A stretch of DNA of 64,000 nucleotides, taken from the NCBI GenBank assembly GCA_004380135.1, contig QXCR01000118.1:27927-91926 (forward strand). Direction: 5' to 3'. How positions within the stretch are numbered: the stretch's first letter is position 1; every line of letters begins with the position of its first letter. Both the position numbers and the translations under genes were made by a program. The stretch is from Stemphylium vesicarium. Its lineage: Eukaryota > Ascomycota > Dothideomycetes > Pleosporales > Pleosporaceae. Positions 34,489 to 44,472 of this stretch are shown here, in pieces. The notes under the pieces were generated by a model. It was not told where the DNA came from. It searched no databases and saw nothing but the letters and a program-made list of their open reading frames with translations.

Positions 34489-35577
34489 ATGCTTGAGTGC
34501 GCGATCCCACAGCACCTCCGCAGGGAGCGGAAATGCCCGGTCAACACCCCGCCAAACTATGTTCCGCCTTTCCCTGCATACTGTGCGCGGTTTCCGACTA
34601 AGATGGCCAACCTCGTTATAGCCATCATGGGGGTGCAATGCTCCCCTCCGTCAGGCTCCGACGCGACGAGCATCTCAAAGATCAAGGAATTTGCCAGCAA
34701 TGCGCCGGATGCCTTGCGCCCGTCGTTCTGGGAGGTCACCGCTGTAACCGACAAGAAGGGTGCATATAATGTTGCCGTCATCGCGTATTGGCCAGGTGTG
34801 GACCTTCACAGGAAATGGCAAGCAGAATCTGGTTTCGATGCGTGGTGGCAGAGTCCGGATAGGGAGCATGATGGCCACGGTTGGTTTCAGGAAGTCCTGC
34901 GCCCCACTGTCGATCGCTTTGAGACCGTCTTCTCGAACCCCGAGCACCCAGAGGGGGCAGCCAATATGCAGGGAAAGATCTCTGGTGAGATGGAGGAGCA
35001 TGCGTATTGGGGCAGTATGCGCGACCGACTTGCAGCTGCGCAAGACCAAGAGCTCAAGGGTTCCAAGTTGGGATCCTCAAACGACAAAGTCAATGGGTCG
35101 CATGCGAACGGGAGCATGTCCAAGCGCGTCCGTGTACCTGGCAAGCAAAACCTCTGTGTGATCCGGTCAGGTCAAGATTGGTCCGACACACTACCCGAAG
35201 AGCGCAAGCTGTATCTCGAGACAATACACCCCGTGCTTGTCGAGGGCATGAACTTTTTGCGCGATGAGGGTCGTGACGTTGGCTGCTATGCAATGAATCT
35301 CTGGGATGTCGTCGAGCCCAAGTCGTTCGAGGCGAACCTGGAGAAGACTTTTGGACTAGGCTACTTTGACGATCTGGCCTCGCTGGAACACTGGAGCAAG
35401 AACCACCAGACTCATATCAACATTTTCGGAGGCTTCTTGATGTACGCGAAGAAGCTCAACAACGTTTTATCGTTGAGGCTGTTCCATGAGATTTATGTGT
35501 TGGAGCCTGACCAACAATTTTTCGAGTATGTCGGGTGCCATGAGGAGACGGGTATGATAAACGCGAAGCGATCTTGA
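34489..35577 (+). CDS. Heme-containing aldoxime dehydratase (phenylacetaldoxime-dehydratase type)
   Basis: Dehydrates an aldoxime to a nitrile, using a heme that binds the substrate nitrogen. The start at 34489 (MLECAIPQHLRRERK) is chosen because fungal members begin MLE-AIP-HL; the frame is open 222 bp further upstream but that part has no similarity. Family blocks: PFPAYCARF, FWEVTAVTDKKGAYNVAVIAYW, GGFLMYAKKLN with the preceding NHQTHINIFG (proximal heme His region), and LRLFHEIYVLEPDQQFFEYVGCH (distal His region). At 362 residues it is a normal length. Aldoximes are plant defence intermediates, so detoxifying or using them would suit a plant-associated fungus, an inference. Its neighbour is a HET gene on the opposite strand, with tails about 130 bp apart. 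Confidence 0.85.
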   Translation: MLECAIPQHLRRERKCPVNTPPNYVPPFPAYCARFPTKMANLVIAIMGVQCSPPSGSDATSISKIKEFASNAPDALRPSFWEVTAVTDKKGAYNVAVIAYWPGVDLHRKWQAESGFDAWWQSPDREHDGHGWFQEVLRPTVDRFETVFSNPEHPEGAANMQGKISGEMEEHAYWGSMRDRLAAAQDQELKGSKLGSSNDKVNGSHANGSMSKRVRVPGKQNLCVIRSGQDWSDTLPEERKLYLETIHPVLVEGMNFLRDEGRDVGCYAMNLWDVVEPKSFEANLEKTFGLGYFDDLASLEHWSKNHQTHINIFGGFLMYAKKLNNVLSLRLFHEIYVLEPDQQFFEYVGCHEETGMINAKRS

Positions 35578-35706
35578 TGCAGCACTCGTGCGATCGCACA
35601 AATGGAAAGCGAAAATGCAATCGACTGTTTGGATCATGATCTCTTAGCGCAGAATATTATGAAGCAATTTCAGTGCTCTCGCATGGCTAGTTCGACTTTT
35701 GTACAT

Positions 35707-37715
35707 TCAAATGATAGTGATGACACAGTCACGAATGCTTGCTTCTTCCATTACTCGCCTGGCGATGCGTTGTGTGTTTTCAGAAAACTGTACCGCGCGG
35801 TTGGAGCATCCACTCAACTCACTCTTGCGTCCTATGACGCCGACTCGACGGAAAATTTTGTTGGTCCAATCTTCGCATCTCAATACAATATGTGTAGTCA
35901 AGCCAATAACAGTGATGTTGAAGCAGTATGTAGCTGGTTTAAATGTCTGGGCGTCTGGCTGGTCACTTTCAGAAAGCCACTGCAAACAAGTGTCGTCATC
36001 CCACTTGCATAGACGTACTTCATCCCTCATCCAGATGGCAACAGGAAGGCGTCTCAAGCGCGAATTCACTTGTCTGAGTTCAGGTGATAGATCAGCCACC
36101 TTGATCAGTGTAATCGCCACTAGATCCACGCTCATCTTTACGTAGCCGTGATGGACGCCGCCATACACATCTGGGCCGTCGGGAAAACATGCTGCGAATA
36201 TCAGAGGCACGTATGTGTCTCGGTCGTGATTCCATTCAGAATCATAGAATACTGGCTCTCTGACGGAAGCCCAAGACCAGGATGGGACTGAATGACGCAG
36301 CCTGCATCCTGGAGGCTGTCGGGCGACCCAACAAAGACATTTGCCAAAATAACCGCTCCAGAGACCTGCGAGATACTGGCCGAACCCCGAACCGCTCATC
36401 GATCGTGCAATACCAGCTAATGCTGGCAGTCTATCGCCGTCGTGCGACAACGACAGCGCTGAATAGCGCTCGACAAGTGCCAACCACATCGCAGCACGGG
36501 TAGGTTTCGGCGAGTATGGTGTTACTCTAGCGAATGCTCCTTTGAATCCAGAAGTGATACTCTCAGGGTGCCCCCAAGGATCGAGAGGATTCTCGCTTAT
36601 TGGGAGACCGTTCAGACACTCACATGTCTCCATCTGACGACATTCCCACATAATTTCATTCATGGTAAAATGAACAACACGTCGAGAAAGCAGTCTTTCT
36701 TGTAAGACCCATCCACGCTCAAGCAGTGGCAGGGTCGATACTGTGGTACGTGAATGATCGCCTGTGGGTTGATTCACGTGAGTCCATCTACGTCGCAGAT
36801 ACATGGCTTTTGATGGATGTCCTTCAACATGGGCGATACGCAAGTGCTGATGTCGTTGGCTTTGGAAGCAACCTTTGTCGCTATTAGGTGATGCCGTAGC
36901 TGCCAGAGTGATGTAGGCATTCTGATATATGTTTTGCATTTGTCTGGACTCATTTAGCCAGTCCTGCCTAGAATCCTGGATAATGCATAGAGAATCGATC
37001 CATATACGTGTGAGTCCAAGCTTGCGGCAGAAGGCAATGGCTTCTCTAAAGGTCTTCGGTAATATGTCGAAAGGTAAAGATTCGATGTACCGTGGGTAAG
37101 ACCCGGAAAGAGTCTTAAAAGTAACGTCTTGGCCCCAGCAATGGCTCAAAGCAGCGTATCGCCCATATTGGCCGTGTGTTTCCTTCAAACGTACGGCACC
37201 CTGTGGATCACCGAAGTCGATTATACGCGTTGGCAGCTTGGGTGCCTCTACTTCGCGGCACAATTGGTGCTTCTGACAAATGGCTAATTGTGCCCGTACA
37301 AAGTCGAGTGCCACCGCCGAGCCTGTGTAGCCAGATGGGAAAGCTCTGCGACTGAAATTACCAATGCGTGTATTGCCTTCGCTCAAACTGTCATTATAGC
37401 ACAAATTGTTGGCTCGGTACACTTACTGCTGTCCGTAAAGATGTCATAAATGTTCCGCATTGGTGCCTCAGTCTCTTCCGTTGATGATGTCATAGTGTAC
37501 AAACCACCTTCGTACTTTTGCTGCGTGTCGACAATCACTGCTGAACATTCACCATCGGCCCTCACTCTTTCCATCGCCCGTGCCCATACGCGACAAACAC
37601 GGCAGCCTTCCTGTGCCGTGCGGATAAGTCTTTTCTCCGAGACACTGCTTGCTGGAGTCATGCAAGCTTCTTCATGTATCTCGATATCATCTAGGGGTAT
37701 CTCAAGGTCGGTCAT
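35707..37715 (-). CDS. Heterokaryon-incompatibility (HET) domain protein
   Basis: HET proteins trigger cell death when incompatible strains fuse. The domain is seen as RYAALSHCWG, then LPKTFREAIAFCRKLGLTRIWIDSLCIIQD, then QMQNIYQNAYITLAATAS. The start at 37715 (MTDLEIPLDDIEI) is the first ATG; the N-terminus has a Cys-rich stretch (EGCRVCRVWARAME) common in such proteins. An intron near 37390-37430 joins the N-terminal exon to the large one. The exact junction is unclear because the canonical GTAAGT donor leaves the next codon out of phase, whereas a donor 6 bp downstream would restore it. Otherwise the C-terminal part continues intact to 35707. Expected to be polymorphic between strains. Confidence 0.8.
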
Positions 37716-38623
37716 CCTATGTTGCGTCACTCTAGTGATCGAATAATAGGTGTGCGGGCTGTAGAGGGAGCAAAGCCGATGGGCGTCGCGTCAGCATTTC
37801 TCATAAGGCTCGAAGGTTGCCCAGCCATGTCGACGTGGCTTGCGCTGGAAACTGCAGATACGATGTGGAAGCAACCAAGGAGCGTATACAACCGAGAATT
37901 ATGCCGTGTCACATCTTGGACTGCGAGATGTCGTCATGTTCTTTGGTGGGTTCTTCTCTAAAGTCGGATTGTTTTTCTCAGCTGTGCTTGGAAAGTCGCC
38001 TTAGTGGGAGGCTCTTTAGCGCCATTGCCTTATCGCCTTATCGCCCTATCGAAGCCGCGGAGGAGAGCGCGACGCGACAGCGCGTCAAACCTCACTCATC
38101 CACACGAATGCCATCAGAATGCCAACAGCTTCAGTATCCGCACAACAAAATAAGTGTTGCGCAAACACAAGGTGCAGTATGGGAGTGATGGTACTAGGGA
38201 GTGATGACGCGACGAGGCGATCACGCGCATGGCGACATACCCCGCGAACCATGATAAGCGGCCCGGAGCTTACGCGGGGATACGGCGACGCCATCACCCC
38301 GTGAAGGTTGCCTGATCTCCTGGCCTTGTTCGAATCTTTCTGGTTGTATCGCTACTTGATTGTGTCAAGAGTGAACCAGCCTGCTCTGAGAGCTTTCCGT
38401 CTCAGTCCGCCAGACTCGTCCGCCACTTGATGTAACCATTGTTCGCTGTATCAGCCCTGCTCCGAGGAGCCGCTGGTGCCTTGCAGTGAAGCTTGTATTG
38501 ATACGACGGTAATCATCCCTGTGGTTTCGATAACATCCCTTTGCTAATGTATTAGATATAGTCCAGCTTTCTAAGCTATCCCCTCAACCTCAAATCCCCT
38601 GAGTCTGCTCGCCTGCCTTCACG
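37716..38623. other. Divergent intergenic region
   Basis: Between the HET gene (-) and the mitochondrial-type protein gene (+). No coding sequence recognised. Contains the short CTTATCGCC-like repeat near 38030-38050. Confidence 0.4.
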
Positions 38624-41600
38624 ATGACCTGGTGGCGTCGCGACCCGACTATATCCCCCGTCCAGCGGTACGCGCAACGCCTCCTTCGCTCCCACGATGC
38701 TGCTCTTCGCACACGATGTTTCTCCCGCACGCCCCCGAAGTATGCCCAACATGAAGACGACAAAGACTCAAGGCGCCCAGCAGGCATGTCCAACCTCGAG
38801 TGGATACAGCTACAACACTATCAGCGGTGGCGAAAGAAGTTGATGGACGACCCGTACCAGGCAATTTTTGGTGCCAGTAATGACATGTTGAGCGGGAAGG
38901 GCCTGAAAGACTGGGAATGGATCAGCAAGTCCTTTCCCAAATGGATGTTGAGGGAGATGGACGGCCATGACCAAGGTACGGCACGGTTGAAGAGCGACAA
39001 AGATACCGATGCTCAATCCAAGTATCCGAAGAAGGTAGACATACAGGATGTTGATGCAGACGCTCTTCAAGAAAGGGAATCGCATTTTCCCCAGCCGGCG
39101 TTCAGGGCAACACGACTTGATCGTGAAGATTCCCGGGGCATCATATCACCCTCGGATCTGAGACGACCAAGAGAACAACCCCATGTCAGGGTCATAGGGG
39201 ATCGTATGGAATCGACCTCCGAGCCCAGCCCTAAAGCAGACATTTCTGTCTTCGCGTCCGATGCTACCTCAACGTCCGAGCCTCCACCGCCGACACAACC
39301 AAAGACGACAGAGTCCTTTGGAGATTATATCGCCAGGACCAAGTCAAATGCCACGGCCGAGATTGAGAAGTCGGCGAATCCTGCATCGGCGAACAAGACC
39401 TTCATGGACCAATTTCTTTCAAACAAGCCTCAACACGAAGTACCCAACGTCAGTGCTACATCCAACACCTCGAGTTGGAGAGAGACTGCGCTAGAAAGAC
39501 ATTCGTCGCGGAATGGCAATGCCAGATCTGAAATGGATCCAGTGCGAACGCCCAAGACCAGTCATGATACCACGGAAAGCATGCCAATCATCCAAAATTC
39601 TGAAGCGATTGCGTCGAGCTTCACTAAAGAACAGTCCTCCCCCTTGCCACCAGCCGATAAACCCCTTCCTCTCATGCACAGGGGACAAGAGCCATCCACA
39701 CATGAATCCAATGCGCCGCAAGATATAGCTGTACCTACAAGATCAACATCGAAGATACTGAGCCAGCTGCCCGAGGATGATATTGACTTCTTGAGTGCTG
39801 CTGATATACGCGCTTCAATGAGCGCAAAGAAAAGTAAGATTTTCAGTGGCGAGCGGAAGAGAGCCCAGCGAAATGAATTGGAAGAGACCTTCATCGACGC
39901 ACATCTCAAGAAGGATGGAGTCGATCCGATGATTGAGTCGCAAGTCGTGAATGATCAACTTATCCGCCGCATAGAACGTAAAATGCAGCAACAGGGGGAA
40001 GCAGTGAATTCTGAAGAGCCCCAGCCGGCAAAGGAAGCTGAGGACGTTTCTACTCCGATGATCGAAACCCAGATGGAGTCGAGTATCGAGCGCATGAAAT
40101 CGTGGATCGAACAAAGCGGTGCAATGTTCGCCAATTACTTCTGGCAGGATCCGACCGAAGAAGCAGATGCGCAAAAGACCCGCTTGTTCTTCGACAAAGT
40201 GTTAGCCCGTATTCGCAAGGGACGCTCCACCATGAAACAAGTCATCGAGGACCTTGAGACGGATATCCCGGCCTCCAAGCCTCTCTTGGAGCGCATGAAA
40301 GCGGACGAGGATTTACTGGACTCTGCTATCCACGCTCTGCGTCAACGCGCAGGCAGTGGCAAGATGCTACCACTAACGCCCAAAAAAGTTCGAGCTATAC
40401 AATCCTTGCGCCTGAAGTTCCAAGACACCGACAATGACCTCACCAAGGCTTACGCGGCTCTGCAAGAGATCGGCAACTCGGCGGAGACCAAGAATGCGTC
40501 CTTGGCGTTCAAGCGACGTCTCGGCATTGCAGCCAAGATAACACAGAAAAACGCTCACCTGACTCGTTACCTGATTTGGAGTCTACAAGCTCGTCTTGAA
40601 GATCCCGATATTGACCGAGGCATGCTGGCCAACTACAAGGCTGTGGCGAACAGCTTGTTGACCCTCAGGGACACGCAAATGGCTTTATCTCGGCTAGTGG
40701 AGCGTACCATGTTGATGTACGGTGTAGAGCCACAGACTGTGGAGAATGTAGATGTCATGGGCCAAGACAACGTGAAAAACCCAAGCGAAAGTGGACAGTT
40801 GTCGCAGTCAGTAGGCTCCTCGAACTTGACCGTAGTCGACAAGGCCCAAATTCGTGCCAAGGTTGCCGCTGAAGAACGCCTTGCCAACGAGGTGGATGCA
40901 CAAAAGTCTGCTATGCGTGGACTGTCTGATGATGGCTACGCACGTGCACAGAAGAGTGAAGTGAGAAAGGCTTTTGAAGAGCGTAGCCCGCTTGATCATA
41001 GTCTGTATAGGCCTTTTGGACCCATGTTGGAGAGTTTGGTCAGTGAACTGCCTTCGAGAGCAGAAGCAACCAAAGCCGAAGAGGAAGAGACACAAAAGCG
41101 CAGCGATGCTGAATTAGTTGCTGAAGTAAAGAAAGCTTACGAGGATACTTATGGACCGATCACCGTTGGCCACATGCAGCTGGCAGATGCTTCTGAGCAA
41201 GTCAAATCGGAACAGGACAACGAAGTTGACAAGTTCGAGATGCTGAAAGACGACCCTGCGGCCGTAGAGGTAGCGTCTTCCCAGGTCGAATTGTCAGAAA
41301 CATCCGAAACCTCGGCCACAAATGACACCGCAGCAGTAGAAGCCGCATCACAAGTCGTAGAAAACGATCCAGCCATCGCCCAAGCCGTACTATCTACAGC
41401 AACCCCTTCATCCCCCGAGGCCACGGAAACAATCCCAGCGTCCAGCAAGACCACTTCAGCCACCAACCCTCAGACTCACTACACAATCCTCCTCCACGAC
41501 CCCGAAACAAACACCCTCTCCCAAACCCACTCAACTTCCCCCACCCCGCGCGACACAAGCCCCTCAATCCCCCTCCACACCGCTTTATCTACGCTCTCCC

Positions 41601-42055
41601 AGCCCGCAAAGTTCTTCCCGCATATACGCGCGGGTATGGAAGTCGTTACCGCAAAGCCCGACATGCTGATTCTACGCAACACAGCCGACGCCTCCTCACC
41701 TAGCACCACCCCCGCTCCTTCAGCTGAGGCAAGTAGTAAACAAGATGAAGCACCAGCAGACGCAGACCGCCACACAATCAACCCCATAGACGGAACCACG
41801 CGCCTCTCGCCCACGGGCTACGTCGGACCCGAGGAAACGCGCGAGCAGTTGGAACGGGAATTCGATGAGCGGAGACAAGCTGCGGGGCGGGTGTTTGGCG
41901 GGCCTACTGGTGTCCGACAGTATGAGAGGGAAGGTGGGAGGAAGGGGAGTAAAGGGAAGACCAGGCGCGGCGCAGGTGTTGTCAAGACGGCGATTTGGGC
42001 GGCGGCGGGGTGCTATGTTGTTGGTGTTTTGGGAGAGGTTGTTGGGTCTGGGTAG
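38624..42055 (+). CDS. Large putative mitochondrial membrane protein, unknown function
   Basis: A single uninterrupted frame of 1143 residues. The N-terminus is a mitochondrial presequence: Arg-rich, few acids, with HDAALRTRCFSRTPPKYAQ around a likely cleavage site near residue 35. A conserved-looking block follows (GMSNLEWIQLQHYQRWRKKLM, then DDPYQAIFGASNDMLSGKG). The middle is Ser/Thr/Pro-rich and disordered, with a helical, charged section about residues 470-800 that could form coiled coils (ERMKSWIEQSG, RLGIAAKITQKNAHLTRYL). Near the C-terminus: GTTRLSPTGYVGPEETREQLEREF, then a hydrophobic stretch AIWAAAGCYVVGVLGEVVG that is probably one membrane segment. This suggests an inner-membrane protein with a matrix-facing body. 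I cannot name a family. Confidence 0.7.
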   Translation: MTWWRRDPTISPVQRYAQRLLRSHDAALRTRCFSRTPPKYAQHEDDKDSRRPAGMSNLEWIQLQHYQRWRKKLMDDPYQAIFGASNDMLSGKGLKDWEWISKSFPKWMLREMDGHDQGTARLKSDKDTDAQSKYPKKVDIQDVDADALQERESHFPQPAFRATRLDREDSRGIISPSDLRRPREQPHVRVIGDRMESTSEPSPKADISVFASDATSTSEPPPPTQPKTTESFGDYIARTKSNATAEIEKSANPASANKTFMDQFLSNKPQHEVPNVSATSNTSSWRETALERHSSRNGNARSEMDPVRTPKTSHDTTESMPIIQNSEAIASSFTKEQSSPLPPADKPLPLMHRGQEPSTHESNAPQDIAVPTRSTSKILSQLPEDDIDFLSAADIRASMSAKKSKIFSGERKRAQRNELEETFIDAHLKKDGVDPMIESQVVNDQLIRRIERKMQQQGEAVNSEEPQPAKEAEDVSTPMIETQMESSIERMKSWIEQSGAMFANYFWQDPTEEADAQKTRLFFDKVLARIRKGRSTMKQVIEDLETDIPASKPLLERMKADEDLLDSAIHALRQRAGSGKMLPLTPKKVRAIQSLRLKFQDTDNDLTKAYAALQEIGNSAETKNASLAFKRRLGIAAKITQKNAHLTRYLIWSLQARLEDPDIDRGMLANYKAVANSLLTLRDTQMALSRLVERTMLMYGVEPQTVENVDVMGQDNVKNPSESGQLSQSVGSSNLTVVDKAQIRAKVAAEERLANEVDAQKSAMRGLSDDGYARAQKSEVRKAFEERSPLDHSLYRPFGPMLESLVSELPSRAEATKAEEEETQKRSDAELVAEVKKAYEDTYGPITVGHMQLADASEQVKSEQDNEVDKFEMLKDDPAAVEVASSQVELSETSETSATNDTAAVEAASQVVENDPAIAQAVLSTATPSSPEATETIPASSKTTSATNPQTHYTILLHDPETNTLSQTHSTSPTPRDTSPSIPLHTALSTLSQPAKFFPHIRAGMEVVTAKPDMLILRNTADASSPSTTPAPSAEASSKQDEAPADADRHTINPIDGTTRLSPTGYVGPEETREQLEREFDERRQAAGRVFGGPTGVRQYEREGGRKGSKGKTRRGAGVVKTAIWAAAGCYVVGVLGEVVGSG

Positions 42056-42687
42056 GAGGTGACCGAACTGTCTGTGCGTGAGTGTATGTCTCTCTTGCGT
42101 ATAAGTATTTGTTGCCCGTGGCTGTTTTTAGCGTTTTTGTTATGGTGCTGGGGTGGGTGGTGGCGTTTTTTGTCTTGGTATTTGGTAGGGTCGACACCGC
42201 TCTGGTTTTCTGGTTGCGGGTATAGGTACAATGTATCATTATGTCAGTCAGCTCTGCAATTACCGTGAAGACATCTTCCTTGGAGTTATGTGGGGTGTGT
42301 TAGTGACATGCCCAATTCTCGAGCACATGATCAGCAGAGTACGTGGAGGCACGGCTAATCAGGCTGTGAATGCAAAATATCTGGAAAGCGGGGTGCTGCT
42401 GTTGATGAAGCGCCAGGCTGGGCAATACAACAATTGTTGTAGGCGCGCTTCAACATGACAAGCAGACGAACCAAGACAATTGCGATGTTTGATTTAGCAT
42501 TAAATTTCTTTCTCATACTGTATACACATAAACGATTGGTATCATCAAAAACTAGCTCTCTCTCTCTCTGTAACATTTTTCATCGCCGTCCACGTCATCA
42601 ACCCCCGGATAGAAAAAGAAGCATCTAGTGAAAAAGAAATTAAAAGAAAAAAGGCAAGCCACCTGGGCAGACTACTCAGCCCCTCAT
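42056..42687. other. Convergent 3' region with CT microsatellite
   Basis: About 630 bp between the mitochondrial-type gene and the phosphate permease, both ending toward it. Contains a CT dinucleotide run at 42556-42569; no gene seen. Confidence 0.5.
42556..42569. repeat. (CT)7 microsatellite
   Basis: Uninterrupted CT dinucleotide run in intergenic DNA. Confidence 0.8.
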
Positions 42688-44472
42688 CTAAAAGTGAGGC
42701 GTGTTAAGCGCCATGACCATGAGCAGACCAGAGATCAAACCAGCACCAGGCAGGGTGATGATCCAACCGCTGAAGATGAAACCGACTTGCTTCCAGTTGA
42801 CAGCCTTGAGGTCGAAGTTGCAGAGCGCAACACCAATGGTGGCACCAGTCAGACACTGTGTAGTGGAGACGGGGAGAGCGAGGCGGGAAGCGAGAAGGAC
42901 AGTGATGGCGGCACCGAGCTCCATTGAGAAACCACGGGTGGGCGAGACTTGAGTGATCTTGTTGCCGAGAGCGCGGACGATGTGGTATCCGTAGACCCAG
43001 AAACCGAGACCGAGGAGAAGACCGGCGACGACGAGGATCCAGACGGGTGTGTCGGCTTCTTTGGTGACGACGCCGGTGGTGTAGGTGTTGTAAGTGGCAA
43101 CCCAGGGGCCGACAGCGTTGGCAACTGTGGACATGTTAGTGATTGTGCATTATGAGGGGTGTATTGTGGACTTACCATCGTTGGAACCGTGGGCAATGGA
43201 CATCATCATAGCAGAGGCAACTTGAGCGTATGTCCAGAGATGCTCAACACGGTTGTCGTAGACGACAGCGCGGGCGTGAACCTTGCCGAGATCTTTCTGG
43301 GTGACGACGTCGCGGGAAACACCCTGGAGGAGGATGAACTTGGTCCAGTTTGCAATCTTTTTGGGAGAGTAGAAGGGAAGGTGCTCGACAGGCTTCAACC
43401 AGCGCTCCTCAGGTTCGGGTTGTGCGGCAACAAGGTGAACAACAGGGCCCTCGCGGGGCATAGGGTTGGAGAGACCGCGGCCTTGACGCTCGACATCGAT
43501 GTTGTCGCTATCACCGGAAGACTTGTTGTCGAGAGAGGTGGAGTGAGCGTTGCCCTTCTCGCCGCCCTTGAGGGAGTCGTGGATGGGCTCGCTCTCGATT
43601 GGGGCTGCCTTAGCGTAGTAGTCGGTGACGATCTGGTCGCCCTTGCCGGGGAAGTAGATAGGAGGGTTCTCGCGGTACAGAAGAGGACCGAGAGGAATGT
43701 GCCATGCCCTCAATCTGGTGTCGCCTTTGATGAGACGGCGGGTGAAGTAGGGGATGAAGAAGATGTAAGAGATGGCGAGCATGCCGAAGAAGACACCGAG
43801 GATGATACCGCAGGCCTTACCAGGACCCATCTCCTCAAGAGACTCGCCGTTTGGCAGCTCATCGATGATGAAAAGAGCAAGAACACCGGCGGTAAAAGCA
43901 AGGTAAAATGGGATAAGGCGGAGACCCCACTTGAGCGGGTCCTTCCTCTGGTGGACACCAAACTTGACGGTCAAGAAGAGGACGGCAGCAAAGGCGGCGG
44001 AGATGAAGGGAGCAATGACCCAGGAAGCAGCGATCTGGGAGATGGAACCCTTCTTCCAGCCCCAGCTAAGAGGTGACTGGGCAGCAATACCGGCACCTGC
44101 GAGGGCTCCGACGACAGTTTGGGTGGTGGAGACGGGCATACCCGCGATGGTGGCGATGGTCAGGAAGGTAGCGGAGCCAACCTCAGCGCAGCCCATGGCA
44201 AGCATGAGAGTGGCAGGGGCGGGCTTGAAGGTGTCGAGCGAGAAGATGCCGCTCTTGATGGTACCTGTGACACGCGAACCCAGGGCGACGGCACCCAGGA
44301 ATTCCGTGCCAGAGGCGAGGATACCGGCCTGCCACATCTTCAGGGTCCGGGCAGCCACCGAAGTGGCGTATGAGTTGGCGACATCATTGGCACCGTTGGA
44401 GGCCGACGAGAGAACGAAGGCGATGGTGGTGATGGCGAGGATCCAGTTGTACTTCTTCAAGGCGGGAGCCAT
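42688..44472 (-). CDS. Sodium- or proton-coupled phosphate permease (Pho89/Pho-4 family)
   Basis: High-affinity inorganic phosphate uptake at the plasma membrane. Exon 1 is 44472-43176, intron 43175-43125 (51 bp), exon 2 43124-42688; total 577 residues. The start at 44472 (MAPALKKYNWILAITTIAF) is preferred over a longer frame. The two inverted PHO4 repeats are marked by the paired signatures NGANDVANSYATSVAARTLK (N-terminal) and SIAHGSNDVANAVGPW (C-terminal, restored across the intron), each followed by an STTQ motif (GMPVSTTQTVV and LPVSTTQCLTGA). The large hydrophilic loop around residues 300-410 is acidic and Ser-rich. A TATA-like element lies about 110 bp before the ATG. In fungi this gene is normally induced by phosphate shortage, an expectation from the family rather than the sequence. 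Confidence 0.94.

Noticed and set aside
38281..38340. Possible tRNA because of a TTCGAAT-like motif
   Set aside because: No matching acceptor, D-arm or anticodon stem could be drawn around it.
43159..44076. 305-residue plus-strand frame across the phosphate permease
   Set aside because: Exactly antisense to a clearly coding exon; a shadow of strong codon bias on the other strand.
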